Source of the DNA: an uncultured Ruminococcus sp.
GTDB lineage: Bacteria; Bacillota; Clostridia; Oscillospirales; Ruminococcaceae
Direction of reading: 5' to 3'
NCBI GenBank assembly: GCA_937942105.1
Contig: CALDFS010000201.1
Location: forward strand, 1 to 11,375
Length of the DNA stretch: 11,375 bases
Numbering within the stretch: position 1 is the stretch's first letter; each line of letters begins with the position of its first letter. A program made the position numbers and the translations under genes. This document shows positions 1-7,427 of this stretch, piece after piece. Under the pieces are notes generated by a model that saw only the letters and a program-made list of their open reading frames with translations, was not told the DNA's origin and did not search any database.

Positions 1-25
1 CAGCTTTCATATTCTGTTAAAGGTG

Positions 26-54
26 TTGACAATGCTGCACACAATGATTATAAT
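26..54 (+). promoter_or_regulatory. Sigma-A promoter of the hybrid kinase operon
   Basis: A consensus -35 box TTGACA (26-31) and a consensus -10 box TATAAT (49-54) are separated by exactly 17 bp. Transcription would start near 61, giving a leader of about 45 nt before the first kinase. This is the only promoter seen for the two kinase genes, which overlap and are probably co-transcribed. Both hexamers are perfect, so strong basal transcription is likely unless a repressor acts; I see no clear dyad over it. Confidence 0.85.
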
Positions 55-106
55 AGATGTGTATTCTGGGAAGTGTGTCCGGTAAAAAGGGTTGGGAGAC
101 TGGCAA

Positions 107-2827
107 ATGAATATAAATTATGAGAACAATATCTATATTATTGACCGGGATTTTCACCTTGTCGAGTTTGACAAGGCGGTAGAAGATTTATATCCGGGAA
201 TCAAGGTCGGCGATATCTGCTATAAGTCGGTCATGAAGCGGGATACGCCCTGTGCTCACTGCCCGATTGCCGACTGCTCGGACAATCCATCGGTTGTCTA
301 TTACGACTCTATCTATGACGGGTTCGTTGAAGCCGATTTCTGCGTGCTTACGGGCGGCAAGTTCTGCGTCACCAGACATAAGGTTGGCGTTGAGACTGAG
401 CATATGAAAAAGCAGATAGAGCGCTCAATAGGCTTTTTCGACGCTTACAGCCATGTGTTTGTGTCTGCCTATTATGTCGAATTCTCCACCGGCACATATT
501 CTGTTTTTAACCGCGAAAGCTTCTTTGACGAGCGATACAGCGCTGACAATCGCTGGGAACGGTTCGATGACTATATTGAAAACTTCATACATAAGGATGA
601 CAGGGAGAAGCTTTTTCAGGCCAGCCGAATCAGCACCATGCAGGCGCGGCTTCAAAAGGAATCCCGCTACTCGCTTGTGGTGCGCGAGCTTACGGCCGGC
701 GGAATGCGCTGGCTGCGCTTTGAGGTCAACCGCGGTGTTGACAGCAACCATGCGGCAGTGAGCTTTATGGATGTTTCCGAGGAAAGGGAGAATAAAATAA
801 AGCTGGCGCAGATGGACATTGTAAAGGCCCTGAGCAGCGATTATACCGAAATCACGCAGGTTGACCTGGAAAATAACACCTCCTGCCCCTTTAAGTCACG
901 CGGGGAGATGGTTGATGAGGAGCTGAGAAGGGTCAATCCGTATGCGCAGACATGGTCGCGCATTATAGACAAGTACATTCCGCCGGAGGACAGGGAGGCT
1001 TTTCGCGAAAAGATCTCTCCCGCAGCTCTTATGGCAGCGCTTGAAAAAAACAATACGCTGGTAATTCCGTTCAGGACGATGATGGCCGGCAATATCCACC
1101 ACTATCAGGCTAAGTTTGTAGTCGCGGGAACAAACAGAAAGCACCTGATTTTAGGCATCCGCAACGCCGATGCCGAGGTAAAGGCGGAGGAGGAAAGAAG
1201 AAAGGTCCTGCAGGACGCTCTTACCGCCGCAGAGCACGCCAACCGGGCTAAAACCACCTTCTTAAACAGTATGTCACACGATATCCGCACGCCGATGAAT
1301 GCAATAATAGGCTTTACGGCACTCGCCGCTGCGCATATCGACAATAAGAAGCAGGTTGCCGACTATCTCGGCAAGATATCGGTATCGAGCGAGCATCTGC
1401 TTTCACTTATAAATGATGTTTTAGATATGAGCCGCATTGAAAGCGGAAAGGTCAAGCTTGACGAAAGGGAGACTCATCTGCCAGACGTTCTGCATGACAT
1501 GCGCACGATTATTCAGGCAAACGTTCATGCAAAGCAGCTTGAGCTTTATATTGATACCGTTGATGTTGTGCACGAGGATATATACTGCGATAAGCTCAGG
1601 CTGAATCAGGTTCTTTTGAACCTTATCAGCAACGCCGTTAAATTTACGAAGCCGGGCGGAACTCTCAGCATAAGGGTAGTTGAAAAGGAGGATGCTCCCG
1701 AAGGGTACGCAAGCTATATGTTCCGCGTAAAGGATTCGGGAATTGGCATAAGCCGCGAATTTCAGGATCACATCTTTGAAGCGTTCACCCGCGAGCAGAC
1801 CTCGACAGTCAGCGGAATTCAGGGCGCCGGCTTAGGCATGGCGATTACCAAGAATATCGTTGACATGATGGGCGGAACCATATCGGTCGAGAGTGAGATT
1901 GGCAAGGGCTCGGAGTTCACGGTATGCTTGCAGTTCCGCATCTGCGGAAATCCTGCGCACTTTGAGAAGATACCCAAGCTTGCGGGGCTTCACGCTCTGG
2001 TCGCCGACGATGATTTCAACACCTGTGCAAGCGTTACACGTATGCTGACTAAAATCGGCATGAGGGCGGAGTGGACGACTTCCGGCAAGGAGGCAGTCCT
2101 GCGGACCAGACTTGCCATTGAAAACGATGATGAATTCGCCGCCTACATAATCGACTGGATAATGCCGGATATGAACGGAATAGAAACCGTTCGGCGGATA
2201 CGCTCAATTATCGGCGATTCAAAGCCGATAATCATACTGACAGCATATGACTGGACTGATATTGAGGAGGAAGCACGTGAAGCAGGAGTTACGGCATTCT
2301 GCTCGAAGCCGCTGTTCATGTCAGAGCTGCGCGAGGTGCTTTTAAGACCTCTTGAAGAGGAGCAAGCCTCCGCCGAGGTTTTGGAGGATATTACCGATGA
2401 AGCCTTCGCCGGCAAAAGGATACTTCTTGTTGAAGACAACGAGCTGAATCAGGAAATTGCGGCGACAATTCTTGAGGAAAAGGGATTCACCGTAGATTTG
2501 GCGGATGACGGAACGGTGGCTGTTAAAAAGGTCATGGCGGCGGACGCCGGCTTCTACGACATAATTCTGATGGATATTCAGATGCCGCAAATGGACGGAT
2601 ATGAGGCAACCCGCCGCATCCGTGCTCTTAAGGACAGGGCAAAGGCTAATACGCCTATATATGCTATGACTGCCAATGCCTTTGAGGAGGACAGGCAGAA
2701 GGCGCTGGACTCCGGGCTGAACGGTCATATTGCAAAGCCTATTGACATACCGAATTTAATGGCAATATTAAAGGAAGCCTTGCAGGAACAAACTTTTTCA
2801 GGAGGGGAACTGAAAAATGAAGGATAA
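107..2827 (+). CDS. Cytosolic hybrid histidine kinase: Cys-rich PAS-like input, HisKA, HATPase, two receivers
   Basis: This is a 906-residue hybrid two-component kinase. I start it at ATG 107, which has GGGAG at 94-98 with 8-nt spacing; a TTG at 92 would add five residues but lacks a properly spaced site. Order: an N-terminal segment with cysteines 38, 49, 52 and 57 (CY...PCAHCP...C); two degenerate PAS-like regions (about 107-227 and 237-345); a coiled linker; HisKA with phospho-acceptor His391 (SHDIRTP); HATPase with N-box Asn509, G1 Asp543 (DSGIG) and G2 GAGLG 573-577; receiver 1 (about 628-742, Asp683); receiver 2 (about 769-890, Asp823). No transmembrane helix is apparent, so it should be cytosolic. 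The catalytic motifs are intact, so autophosphorylation and His-to-Asp transfer are expected. No Hpt or output domain is present, so signalling onwards needs a partner outside the window. Its stop overlaps the next kinase start. Domain calls are firm; the input signal is unknown, and the cysteines suggest metal or redox sensing by inference only. Confidence 0.93.
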   Translation: MNINYENNIYIIDRDFHLVEFDKAVEDLYPGIKVGDICYKSVMKRDTPCAHCPIADCSDNPSVVYYDSIYDGFVEADFCVLTGGKFCVTRHKVGVETEHMKKQIERSIGFFDAYSHVFVSAYYVEFSTGTYSVFNRESFFDERYSADNRWERFDDYIENFIHKDDREKLFQASRISTMQARLQKESRYSLVVRELTAGGMRWLRFEVNRGVDSNHAAVSFMDVSEERENKIKLAQMDIVKALSSDYTEITQVDLENNTSCPFKSRGEMVDEELRRVNPYAQTWSRIIDKYIPPEDREAFREKISPAALMAALEKNNTLVIPFRTMMAGNIHHYQAKFVVAGTNRKHLILGIRNADAEVKAEEERRKVLQDALTAAEHANRAKTTFLNSMSHDIRTPMNAIIGFTALAAAHIDNKKQVADYLGKISVSSEHLLSLINDVLDMSRIESGKVKLDERETHLPDVLHDMRTIIQANVHAKQLELYIDTVDVVHEDIYCDKLRLNQVLLNLISNAVKFTKPGGTLSIRVVEKEDAPEGYASYMFRVKDSGIGISREFQDHIFEAFTREQTSTVSGIQGAGLGMAITKNIVDMMGGTISVESEIGKGSEFTVCLQFRICGNPAHFEKIPKLAGLHALVADDDFNTCASVTRMLTKIGMRAEWTTSGKEAVLRTRLAIENDDEFAAYIIDWIMPDMNGIETVRRIRSIIGDSKPIIILTAYDWTDIEEEAREAGVTAFCSKPLFMSELREVLLRPLEEEQASAEVLEDITDEAFAGKRILLVEDNELNQEIAATILEEKGFTVDLADDGTVAVKKVMAADAGFYDIILMDIQMPQMDGYEATRRIRALKDRAKANTPIYAMTANAFEEDRQKALDSGLNGHIAKPIDIPNLMAILKEALQEQTFSGGELKNEG

Positions 2828-5381
2828 AATAAAACACTTTCTGAGCGCCAGTCTTATCAGCGTGTGCGTTGTGTGCCTTGTGGCTTTCGGAGCGCTGGCG
2901 GTTTATCTGAACCGGCAGAACGAGCAGGCGGTTACCCAGCTGGGCAACATATATATGTCCAACATAAACAACCGTATTTCAAAGCATTTCGACGCCATAA
3001 GCGAGCAATGCCTTACCCCGATGACTACCTTTGCCCAGAACATTCCTCCAATGTGCGAAAGCAACAAGGAGGAATATCTGAAGTGGATGACCTACTACGG
3101 TCACAGCCGAAATTATGAATCGGTGAGCTGGTGCGACAGCGAGGGCAATCTGGAAACCATTTACGGCGACCCGCTGCAATACTCAGGTCCGGCAGTATTT
3201 TTAGAAACGCTTAAAAGCGGTGAAAGCCGTGTAGCTGTAGGAAATAACGGCAAGGGCGAACAGGTAGTGCTTATGTGCGCACCGGTCAGACTCAGTATTC
3301 CCGGAATGGAGGACTGCGTTGCCATGATTGGCGAGCTGCCCATAAGCTACCTTTCGGAAATCCTTTCTTTGGAGGAGACTGACTCGCTGGTGTATTCCCT
3401 TGTCATCCGCAAGGACGGCACCTTTGTTGTGCGCAACTCCGCCGCAGTCAGAGACAATTATTTCGACCGTGTTCGCGCAGTATATGAGGAAACCAACGGT
3501 CAGACCCCCGAAGAATTTATCACCGAATTTGAAGCCGCCATGCAGCAGGGTAAGGATTACTCAACCATGGTTCAGATCGAGGGCGTTCGTCAGCATATGT
3601 ATGCTTCCCCGCTGCCAAACAGTGTGTGGTATCTTGTAACGCTGATGCCGTATGGCTCGCTGAACGAATCGGTAAAAACCCTGGGAGCACGCTCAATGAT
3701 TGCTTCAGCAACGGTATGCGCAGTTATACTGCTTACACTTATAGCCCTGTTCCTGCGGTATTTCACCCTTAACCGGGCGCAGATGAAGGAGCTTGAAGAG
3801 GCTAAGCATATGGCTGAGGAGGCTCAGAAGGAGGCTGAAATCGCCAGCAAATCCAAGGGCGAATTCCTTTCCAACATGAGCCACGATATCCGCACACCGA
3901 TGAACGCCATTGTAGGCATGACGGCGATAGCGACCGCTCATATGGACGACCCGGCGCAGGTTCAGAACTGCCTGAAAAAGATAACCATGTCAAGCCGCCA
4001 CCTGCTGGGTCTTATAAACGACGTTCTGGATATGTCGAAAATAGAAAGCGGCAAGATGACCTTAAACGAGGAGCTTGTTTCCCTGCGCGAGGTTATGGAA
4101 AGCATGGTAAGCATAGTTCAGCCGCAGGTCAAGGCAAAGCACCAGAAGTTCAACATCTCCATCTTCAATATACTTTCTGAAAACGTGCACTGCGACAGTG
4201 TACGCCTGAATCAGGTGCTTTTGAACCTGCTTTCCAACGCCATAAAGTTCACGCCGGAAAACGGCTCGATTGACGTATCACTGCACGAGGAGCCTTCGCC
4301 TAAGGGCGATGAATATGTGCGCATACTTATTCAGGTCAAGGATACCGGTATAGGAATGTCGGAGGAGTTCCGCCAGCACATATTTGAATCCTTCGCGCGG
4401 GAGGATAACAAGCGCATCCACCGCACCGAGGGCACCGGCTTGGGCATGGCAATCACGAAATACATAGTTGACGCCATGAAGGGCGAGATCACTGTGGAAA
4501 GCCGCCAAGGTGTAGGCACCGAGTTCAAGGTTGTTCTCGACCTTATGAAGGCCGAGGAACGGGTTGAGGATATGGTCCTTCCCGACTGGATAATGCTTGT
4601 TGTGGACGATGACCGGCAGCTCTGCGAAAGCACGGTAGATTCGCTGCGCTCTATAGGAATCCGTGCGGAGTGGGTGCTCGACGGTGAGGACGCCGTTAAG
4701 ATGGCAACCCGCCACCACAAGGAGCACAAGGATTACCACGTAATACTTCTTGACTGGAAGCTTCCGGATATGGACGGCATTCAGACCGCGCGTGAACTAA
4801 GGCAGCAGCTGGGCAACGATGTCCCCATACTGCTGATGTCGGCATATGACTGGACGGAAATCGAGGACGAGGCAAGAGCCGCAGGAATCAGCGGATTCCT
4901 TATGAAGCCGCTCTTCCGCTCAACGCTGTTTTACGGCTTAAAGCCTTATATGGGCGCTGAGGATGATAAGCCCGCCGCTGAGGAGAACAAGCTTACATTC
5001 ACGAATAAGCGCATACTTGTAGCAGAGGACAACGAGCTTAACTGGGAAATCGCCAAGGAGCTTCTGAGCGACCTTGGTCTTGAGCTGGACTGGGCGGAAA
5101 ACGGCGAGGTCTGCGCAGATCTGTTCCAAAACTCCGAGCCGGGTTACTATGACGCCATTCTGATGGATATAAGAATGCCGATTATGGACGGATATGAAAC
5201 TACCGACACCATCCGTGCAATGGACCGCCCGGATGCCGGTCTGCCGATAATAGCCATGACAGCAGACGCTTACTCCGACGATATTCAAAGGTGCCTGAGC
5301 CACGGCATGAACGCTCACGTTGCAAAGCCCATTGATATTGACGAGGTTGCACGGATACTCAAACGGTATCTGAATGATTAA
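2817..5381 (+). CDS. Membrane-bound hybrid histidine kinase with extracellular sensor and two receivers
   Basis: This 854-residue paralogue of the preceding kinase starts at ATG 2817 with a strong GGAGG site (2801-2805). It overlaps the upstream gene by 11 bp, implying translational coupling. Residues 8-31 and 294-316 are hydrophobic membrane helices. They bracket about 260 extracellular residues of the length and look of a dCache-like sensor. A charged coiled linker (about 318-345) leads to HisKA with His356 (SHDIRTP). HATPase follows, with N-box Asn474 and clear DTGIGM and GTGLGMAI motifs. Receiver 1 (about 592-705) has Asp646 and receiver 2 (about 732-850) has Asp784. All key catalytic residues are present. 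As in its neighbour, there is no HAMP, Hpt or DNA-binding output domain. The two kinases may phosphorylate each other or share one Hpt protein, which is inference. The ligand is unknown; no binding protein or transporter gene is adjacent. Confidence 0.93.
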   Translation: MKDKIKHFLSASLISVCVVCLVAFGALAVYLNRQNEQAVTQLGNIYMSNINNRISKHFDAISEQCLTPMTTFAQNIPPMCESNKEEYLKWMTYYGHSRNYESVSWCDSEGNLETIYGDPLQYSGPAVFLETLKSGESRVAVGNNGKGEQVVLMCAPVRLSIPGMEDCVAMIGELPISYLSEILSLEETDSLVYSLVIRKDGTFVVRNSAAVRDNYFDRVRAVYEETNGQTPEEFITEFEAAMQQGKDYSTMVQIEGVRQHMYASPLPNSVWYLVTLMPYGSLNESVKTLGARSMIASATVCAVILLTLIALFLRYFTLNRAQMKELEEAKHMAEEAQKEAEIASKSKGEFLSNMSHDIRTPMNAIVGMTAIATAHMDDPAQVQNCLKKITMSSRHLLGLINDVLDMSKIESGKMTLNEELVSLREVMESMVSIVQPQVKAKHQKFNISIFNILSENVHCDSVRLNQVLLNLLSNAIKFTPENGSIDVSLHEEPSPKGDEYVRILIQVKDTGIGMSEEFRQHIFESFAREDNKRIHRTEGTGLGMAITKYIVDAMKGEITVESRQGVGTEFKVVLDLMKAEERVEDMVLPDWIMLVVDDDRQLCESTVDSLRSIGIRAEWVLDGEDAVKMATRHHKEHKDYHVILLDWKLPDMDGIQTARELRQQLGNDVPILLMSAYDWTEIEDEARAAGISGFLMKPLFRSTLFYGLKPYMGAEDDKPAAEENKLTFTNKRILVAEDNELNWEIAKELLSDLGLELDWAENGEVCADLFQNSEPGYYDAILMDIRMPIMDGYETTDTIRAMDRPDAGLPIIAMTADAYSDDIQRCLSHGMNAHVAKPIDIDEVARILKRYLND

Positions 5382-5413
5382 GAGCATTGAAAGCATAAAC
5401 TTTATACTTATTC

Positions 5414-5430
5414 ACGTTAAAAAGTGAAAC
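5414..5430 (-). repeat. Copy 1 of a short intergenic repeat (GTTWCACTTTTTAACGT)
   Basis: The 17 bp here match 5520-5536 at 16 of 17 positions, in the same orientation, and the two copies flank the bidirectional terminator. Read on the minus strand the sequence continues as TTTAACGTGAATAAGTAT, which resembles the plus-strand sequence at 10704-10722. It may be part of a small interspersed repeat family; it is too short to classify. Confidence 0.5.
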
Positions 5431-5479
5431 AAAAGCAGGCACAAAATCCCATCATATTGTGGTTTTGTGCCTGCTTTTT
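5431..5479. terminator. Bidirectional intrinsic terminator between the kinase operon and the M56 remnant
   Basis: A perfect 16-bp inverted repeat, AAAAGCAGGCACAAAA at 5431-5446 and its complement at 5463-5478, encloses a 16-nt loop. The stem core GCAGGCAC/GTGCCTGC is GC-rich and is flanked by A and T tracts, so it can end transcription from the plus-strand kinases and from the convergent minus-strand blaI unit. Confidence 0.9.
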
Positions 5480-5493
5480 GGAATTATTTCAGA

Positions 5494-5536
5494 CGAAGAT
5501 CAGTATTATCCTTAATTCTACGTTAAAAAGTGTAAC
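5494..5536. repeat. Copy 2 of the short repeat, with an ACGAAGATCAGTATTA motif
   Basis: Positions 5494-5509 read ACGAAGATCAGTATTA, one base different from ACGAAAATCAGTATTA at 9135-9150. Positions 5520-5536 repeat the 5414-5430 sequence. On the minus strand the stretch running through the end of the M56 remnant (CAATTTTG, then a spacer, then TTTTTAACG) resembles the plus-strand 9113-9137 stretch (CAATTTTG, spacer, TATTTAACG). This suggests inserted repetitive DNA at the truncated end of the M56 gene. Confidence 0.45.
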
Positions 5537-5754
5537 TGCAAAATTGTCGCAAAGCCTATCGCCGAAGTCTGGCTTTTTGCGTGATACATCCCGCTGACCG
5601 GGACAAGAAGCCTTATTGCAAGAAAAATCCATATGTAGTATTTCCACTTGGCGGCGTATCGCCGATTAATCAGGGGCGAGGCGAGCAGAATCAGCAATAC
5701 AACTATCCCGACTGTTGCGGATATGCCGAGGTAGGTTAAGAATATATTTGCCAT
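5518..5754 (-). pseudogene. Truncated M56 (BlaR1/MecR1-type) membrane peptidase, N-terminus only
   Basis: The 78-residue ORF begins like BlaR1/MecR1-family M56 peptidases: a first membrane helix (about residues 8-27), a basic turn (NRRYAAKWK) and a second helix ending in RLLVPVSG (about 38-54). Full family members run to several hundred residues and carry further helices, a zinc-binding HExxH cytosolic domain and often a sensor domain. None of that is present. Residues 55-78 look unrelated to the family and are encoded by the hairpin and short-repeat DNA at 5520-5580, so the rest has probably been lost. It starts 5 nt after the blaI stop with its AAAGGA site inside the end of blaI, the normal coupled arrangement. 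It may still be translated as a small membrane peptide but cannot act as the protease. Confidence 0.75.
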
Positions 5755-5759
5755 CGGTT

Positions 5760-6173
5760 TTATTCCTTTCCGCCGCCTTCGTCGTCCGTCATTTTGCTCT
5801 CTAACTCGTCAAGAAAGCTTCGCAGCTCCTTTACATCCTTGCCGCTGAACATCTTGTTGCCGTAAAGGGTAGCCACAAGGTTCTGCACCGAGCTGTTATA
5901 CATCCTCTTCAAAAAGCTCTGGCTTGCAGCCGCCTTATAGTCGTTTTCGGCGACCAAGGCGGAATAAAGGTTTGAGCCGCATGAGCGGTCACAGTTTGCA
6001 AAGCCCTTGTCCTCAAGCCGCGCAAGCGAGGTCATAAGGGTGGAAAGCTGCCATTTTCTTGAGCTTTTAAGCTTGTTTAATATGTAGACCGAGGTCACCG
6101 GGGATTCGCTTTCCCATATTGCCTGCATTATTTCAAGCTCTGCATCTCCTAATTTTTTATTATCGGTATTCAT
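5760..6173 (-). CDS. blaI: BlaI/MecI-family winged-helix repressor
   Basis: The 137-residue protein has the typical BlaI/MecI length and fold. It opens with the LGDAELEIMQAIW helix (8-20), continues with a winged helix whose recognition helix lies near LSTLMTSLARLEDKGF (43-58), and has a C-terminal dimerisation half. It lacks the C-terminal cysteine cluster of the copper-responsive CopY branch. A GGGAGG site (6183-6188) lies 9 nt before ATG. Two dyad operators sit in its own promoter, so it almost certainly represses itself and the following M56 gene. In this family, relief of repression comes from proteolysis by the M56 partner. That partner is truncated here, so the repressor may be uninducible locally or cleaved by a homologue elsewhere. 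The targets are unknown and no beta-lactamase is in the window. Confidence 0.9.
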   Translation of the reverse strand: MNTDNKKLGDAELEIMQAIWESESPVTSVYILNKLKSSRKWQLSTLMTSLARLEDKGFANCDRSCGSNLYSALVAENDYKAAASQSFLKRMYNSSVQNLVATLYGNKMFSGKDVKELRSFLDELESKMTDDEGGGKE

Positions 6174-6191
6174 TTTGATTATCCTCCCTGC

Positions 6192-6229
6192 ATTATACGT
6201 TTGTATAATATATTATACGCCTGTATAAT
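6192..6229. promoter_or_regulatory. Tandem BlaI-type operators
   Basis: Two dyads with identical arms, ATTATAC-GTTT-GTATAAT (6192-6209) and ATTATAC-GCCT-GTATAAT (6212-6229), repeat with an exact 20-bp period, about two helical turns, so two dimers could bind the same DNA face. Only the central bases differ. One dyad overlaps the -10 box and spacer of the minus-strand promoter and the other covers the predicted transcription start near 6205, a layout suited to tight autorepression. Confidence 0.9.
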
Positions 6230-6240
6230 ACAAATGTCAA
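6212..6240 (-). promoter_or_regulatory. Sigma-A promoter of blaI
   Basis: On the minus strand TTGACA (6240-6235) is followed after 17 bp by TATAAT (6217-6212), a perfect consensus promoter. The -10 box is itself half of an operator dyad, so repressor binding and polymerase binding exclude each other. Confidence 0.88.
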
Positions 6241-6296
6241 TAGATGATAAAAATATTTTAATGCAATTTAAATCACGCAAAATATTCCGAAATCCC

Positions 6297-6324
6297 TTGT
6301 ATTATCCCAAATAAATGGTATAAT
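6297..6324 (+). promoter_or_regulatory. Extended -10 promoter of the sugar-phosphate kinase gene
   Basis: TTGTAT (6297-6302), a 16-bp spacer and TATAAT (6319-6324) with an upstream TG forming TGGTATAAT. It lies about 57 bp from the -35 box of the divergent blaI promoter, and no BlaI dyad overlaps it, so it is probably not directly repressed by BlaI. Confidence 0.75.
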
Positions 6325-6351
6325 TTAAGCTAAGATAAAGGGGGCTTTATA

Positions 6352-7254
6352 ATGGTTTACACGGTAACCTTCAATCCGGCAATTGATTATGTTGTTCAGG
6401 CGGATGATATAACGGTCGGAAGCGTTAACCGCACAAGGAGCGAAAAAATCTATTTCGGCGGCAAGGGGATCAACGTTTCAATGGTTCTTGCCGAGCTGGG
6501 AGTTAAGTCGAAAGCGCTGGGCTTTGTTGCCGGCTTTACCGGCGAGGCTATTGAAAAGGGAGTGTTAAAAAGCGGAATCGAAGCCGATTTTGTCCGGCTT
6601 GAAAAGGGATTTTCGCGGATAAACGTAAAAATAAAATCGGAATGCGAAACCGAGCTGAACGGTCAGGGTCCGATTATCGGCGATAATGCGCTGAACGAGC
6701 TTTTTGCCAAGCTTGACGATATTTCGGACGGTGATACCATCGTTCTTGCGGGGAGCATCCCAAAAAGCATGCCGTCGGATATATACGAAAGGATTTTAGA
6801 ACGCTTGCAGGGCAAAAAAATAAAAGCCGTTGTTGACGCCACAAAGGATCTGCTTCTAAACGTTCTGAAATACAAACCGTATCTGATAAAGCCCAACAAT
6901 CACGAGCTTGGCGAGATGTTCGGCGTCACCTTAAAAACCATCGATGAGATTGCGGAATACGCCAAAAGGCTGAAGAATATGGGCGCCCAGAACGTTCTTA
7001 TATCCATGGCCGGCGACGGCGCACTGCTTATCGACGAAAACGGCAGAACCCATATCTGCGGCGTGTGCAGGGGTGCTGTTAAGAATTCCGTCGGTGCGGG
7101 TGACTCTATGGTGGCGGGATTCATAGCAGGTTCAGCAGACGGCGATTATGAATACGCCTTAAAGCTCGGCACTGCCGCCGGCGGCGCTACTGCTTTTTCG
7201 GAAGGTCTTGCAAAAAAAGAGCTGATATATGAGCTTTTGGAGCAGCTTCAATAA
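6352..7254 (+). CDS. fruK: 1-phosphofructokinase-type PfkB-family kinase
   Basis: This 300-residue protein is a full-length member of the PfkB/ribokinase fold, in the 1-phosphofructokinase and tagatose-6-phosphate kinase subgroup. It shows the N-terminal TFNPAID start, the substrate-binding GGKGINVS motif (36-43), KPNNHELGE (180-188), and the ATP-binding signature NSVGAGD (245-251) with catalytic base Asp251. The expected reaction is ATP-dependent phosphorylation of fructose-1-phosphate to fructose-1,6-bisphosphate in the cytosol. The start at ATG 6352 has an AAAGGGGG site 7 nt upstream. Unlike the usual fru operon, no FruR regulator or PTS fructose transporter accompanies it; it is monocistronic between its own promoter and terminator. 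Tagatose-6-phosphate kinase (LacC) activity cannot be excluded from sequence alone. Confidence 0.88.
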   Translation: MVYTVTFNPAIDYVVQADDITVGSVNRTRSEKIYFGGKGINVSMVLAELGVKSKALGFVAGFTGEAIEKGVLKSGIEADFVRLEKGFSRINVKIKSECETELNGQGPIIGDNALNELFAKLDDISDGDTIVLAGSIPKSMPSDIYERILERLQGKKIKAVVDATKDLLLNVLKYKPYLIKPNNHELGEMFGVTLKTIDEIAEYAKRLKNMGAQNVLISMAGDGALLIDENGRTHICGVCRGAVKNSVGAGDSMVAGFIAGSADGDYEYALKLGTAAGGATAFSEGLAKKELIYELLEQLQ

Positions 7255-7274
7255 GATGTACTTTCACAAAGATA

Positions 7275-7321
7275 ATCCGCCGCAGGGTTCACCTGACAAT
7301 GAATCCTGCGGCGGATATTTT
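7275..7321. terminator. Bidirectional terminator after fruK
   Basis: A perfect 12-bp inverted repeat, ATCCGCCGCAGG (7275-7286) and CCTGCGGCGGAT (7305-7316), is extended inwards by four more pairs including one G-T wobble, around a 10-nt loop. A TATTTTAATTTTT stretch follows on the plus strand. It lies between convergent genes and can serve both fruK and the TetR/CPBP operon. Confidence 0.88.
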
Positions 7322-7342
7322 AATTTTTCATGTACGAAAACA

Positions 7343-7427
7343 GCGGACTAAGCCGCAATTATGCTGATGAGAATTGTTAGCTATGATAACAAAGCTATAC
7401 GCTCCGAATGACAAAGTCATTCGCTCC
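7343..7427. repeat. Cluster of small hairpins and a 15-bp imperfect direct repeat
   Basis: GCGG...CCGC forms a short hairpin at 7343-7356. CGAATGAC-AAA-GTCATTCG is a perfect 8-bp stem at 7405-7423. A 15-bp unit recurs at 22-bp spacing (AAAGCTATACGCTCC at 7391-7405, AAAGTCATTCGCTCC at 7413-7427). The last hairpin covers the stop codon of the CPBP gene. This may be a short REP-like repeat or a 3'-end RNA stabiliser; the role is not established. Confidence 0.5.

Noticed and set aside
92..106. TTG start adding five residues to the first kinase
   Set aside because: The purine-rich stretch before TTG ends almost directly at it, while ATG 107 has GGGAG with 8-nt spacing.
5760..6173. CopY-type copper repressor
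   Set aside because: The C-terminal cysteine metal cluster is absent and the tandem M56 gene fits BlaI.
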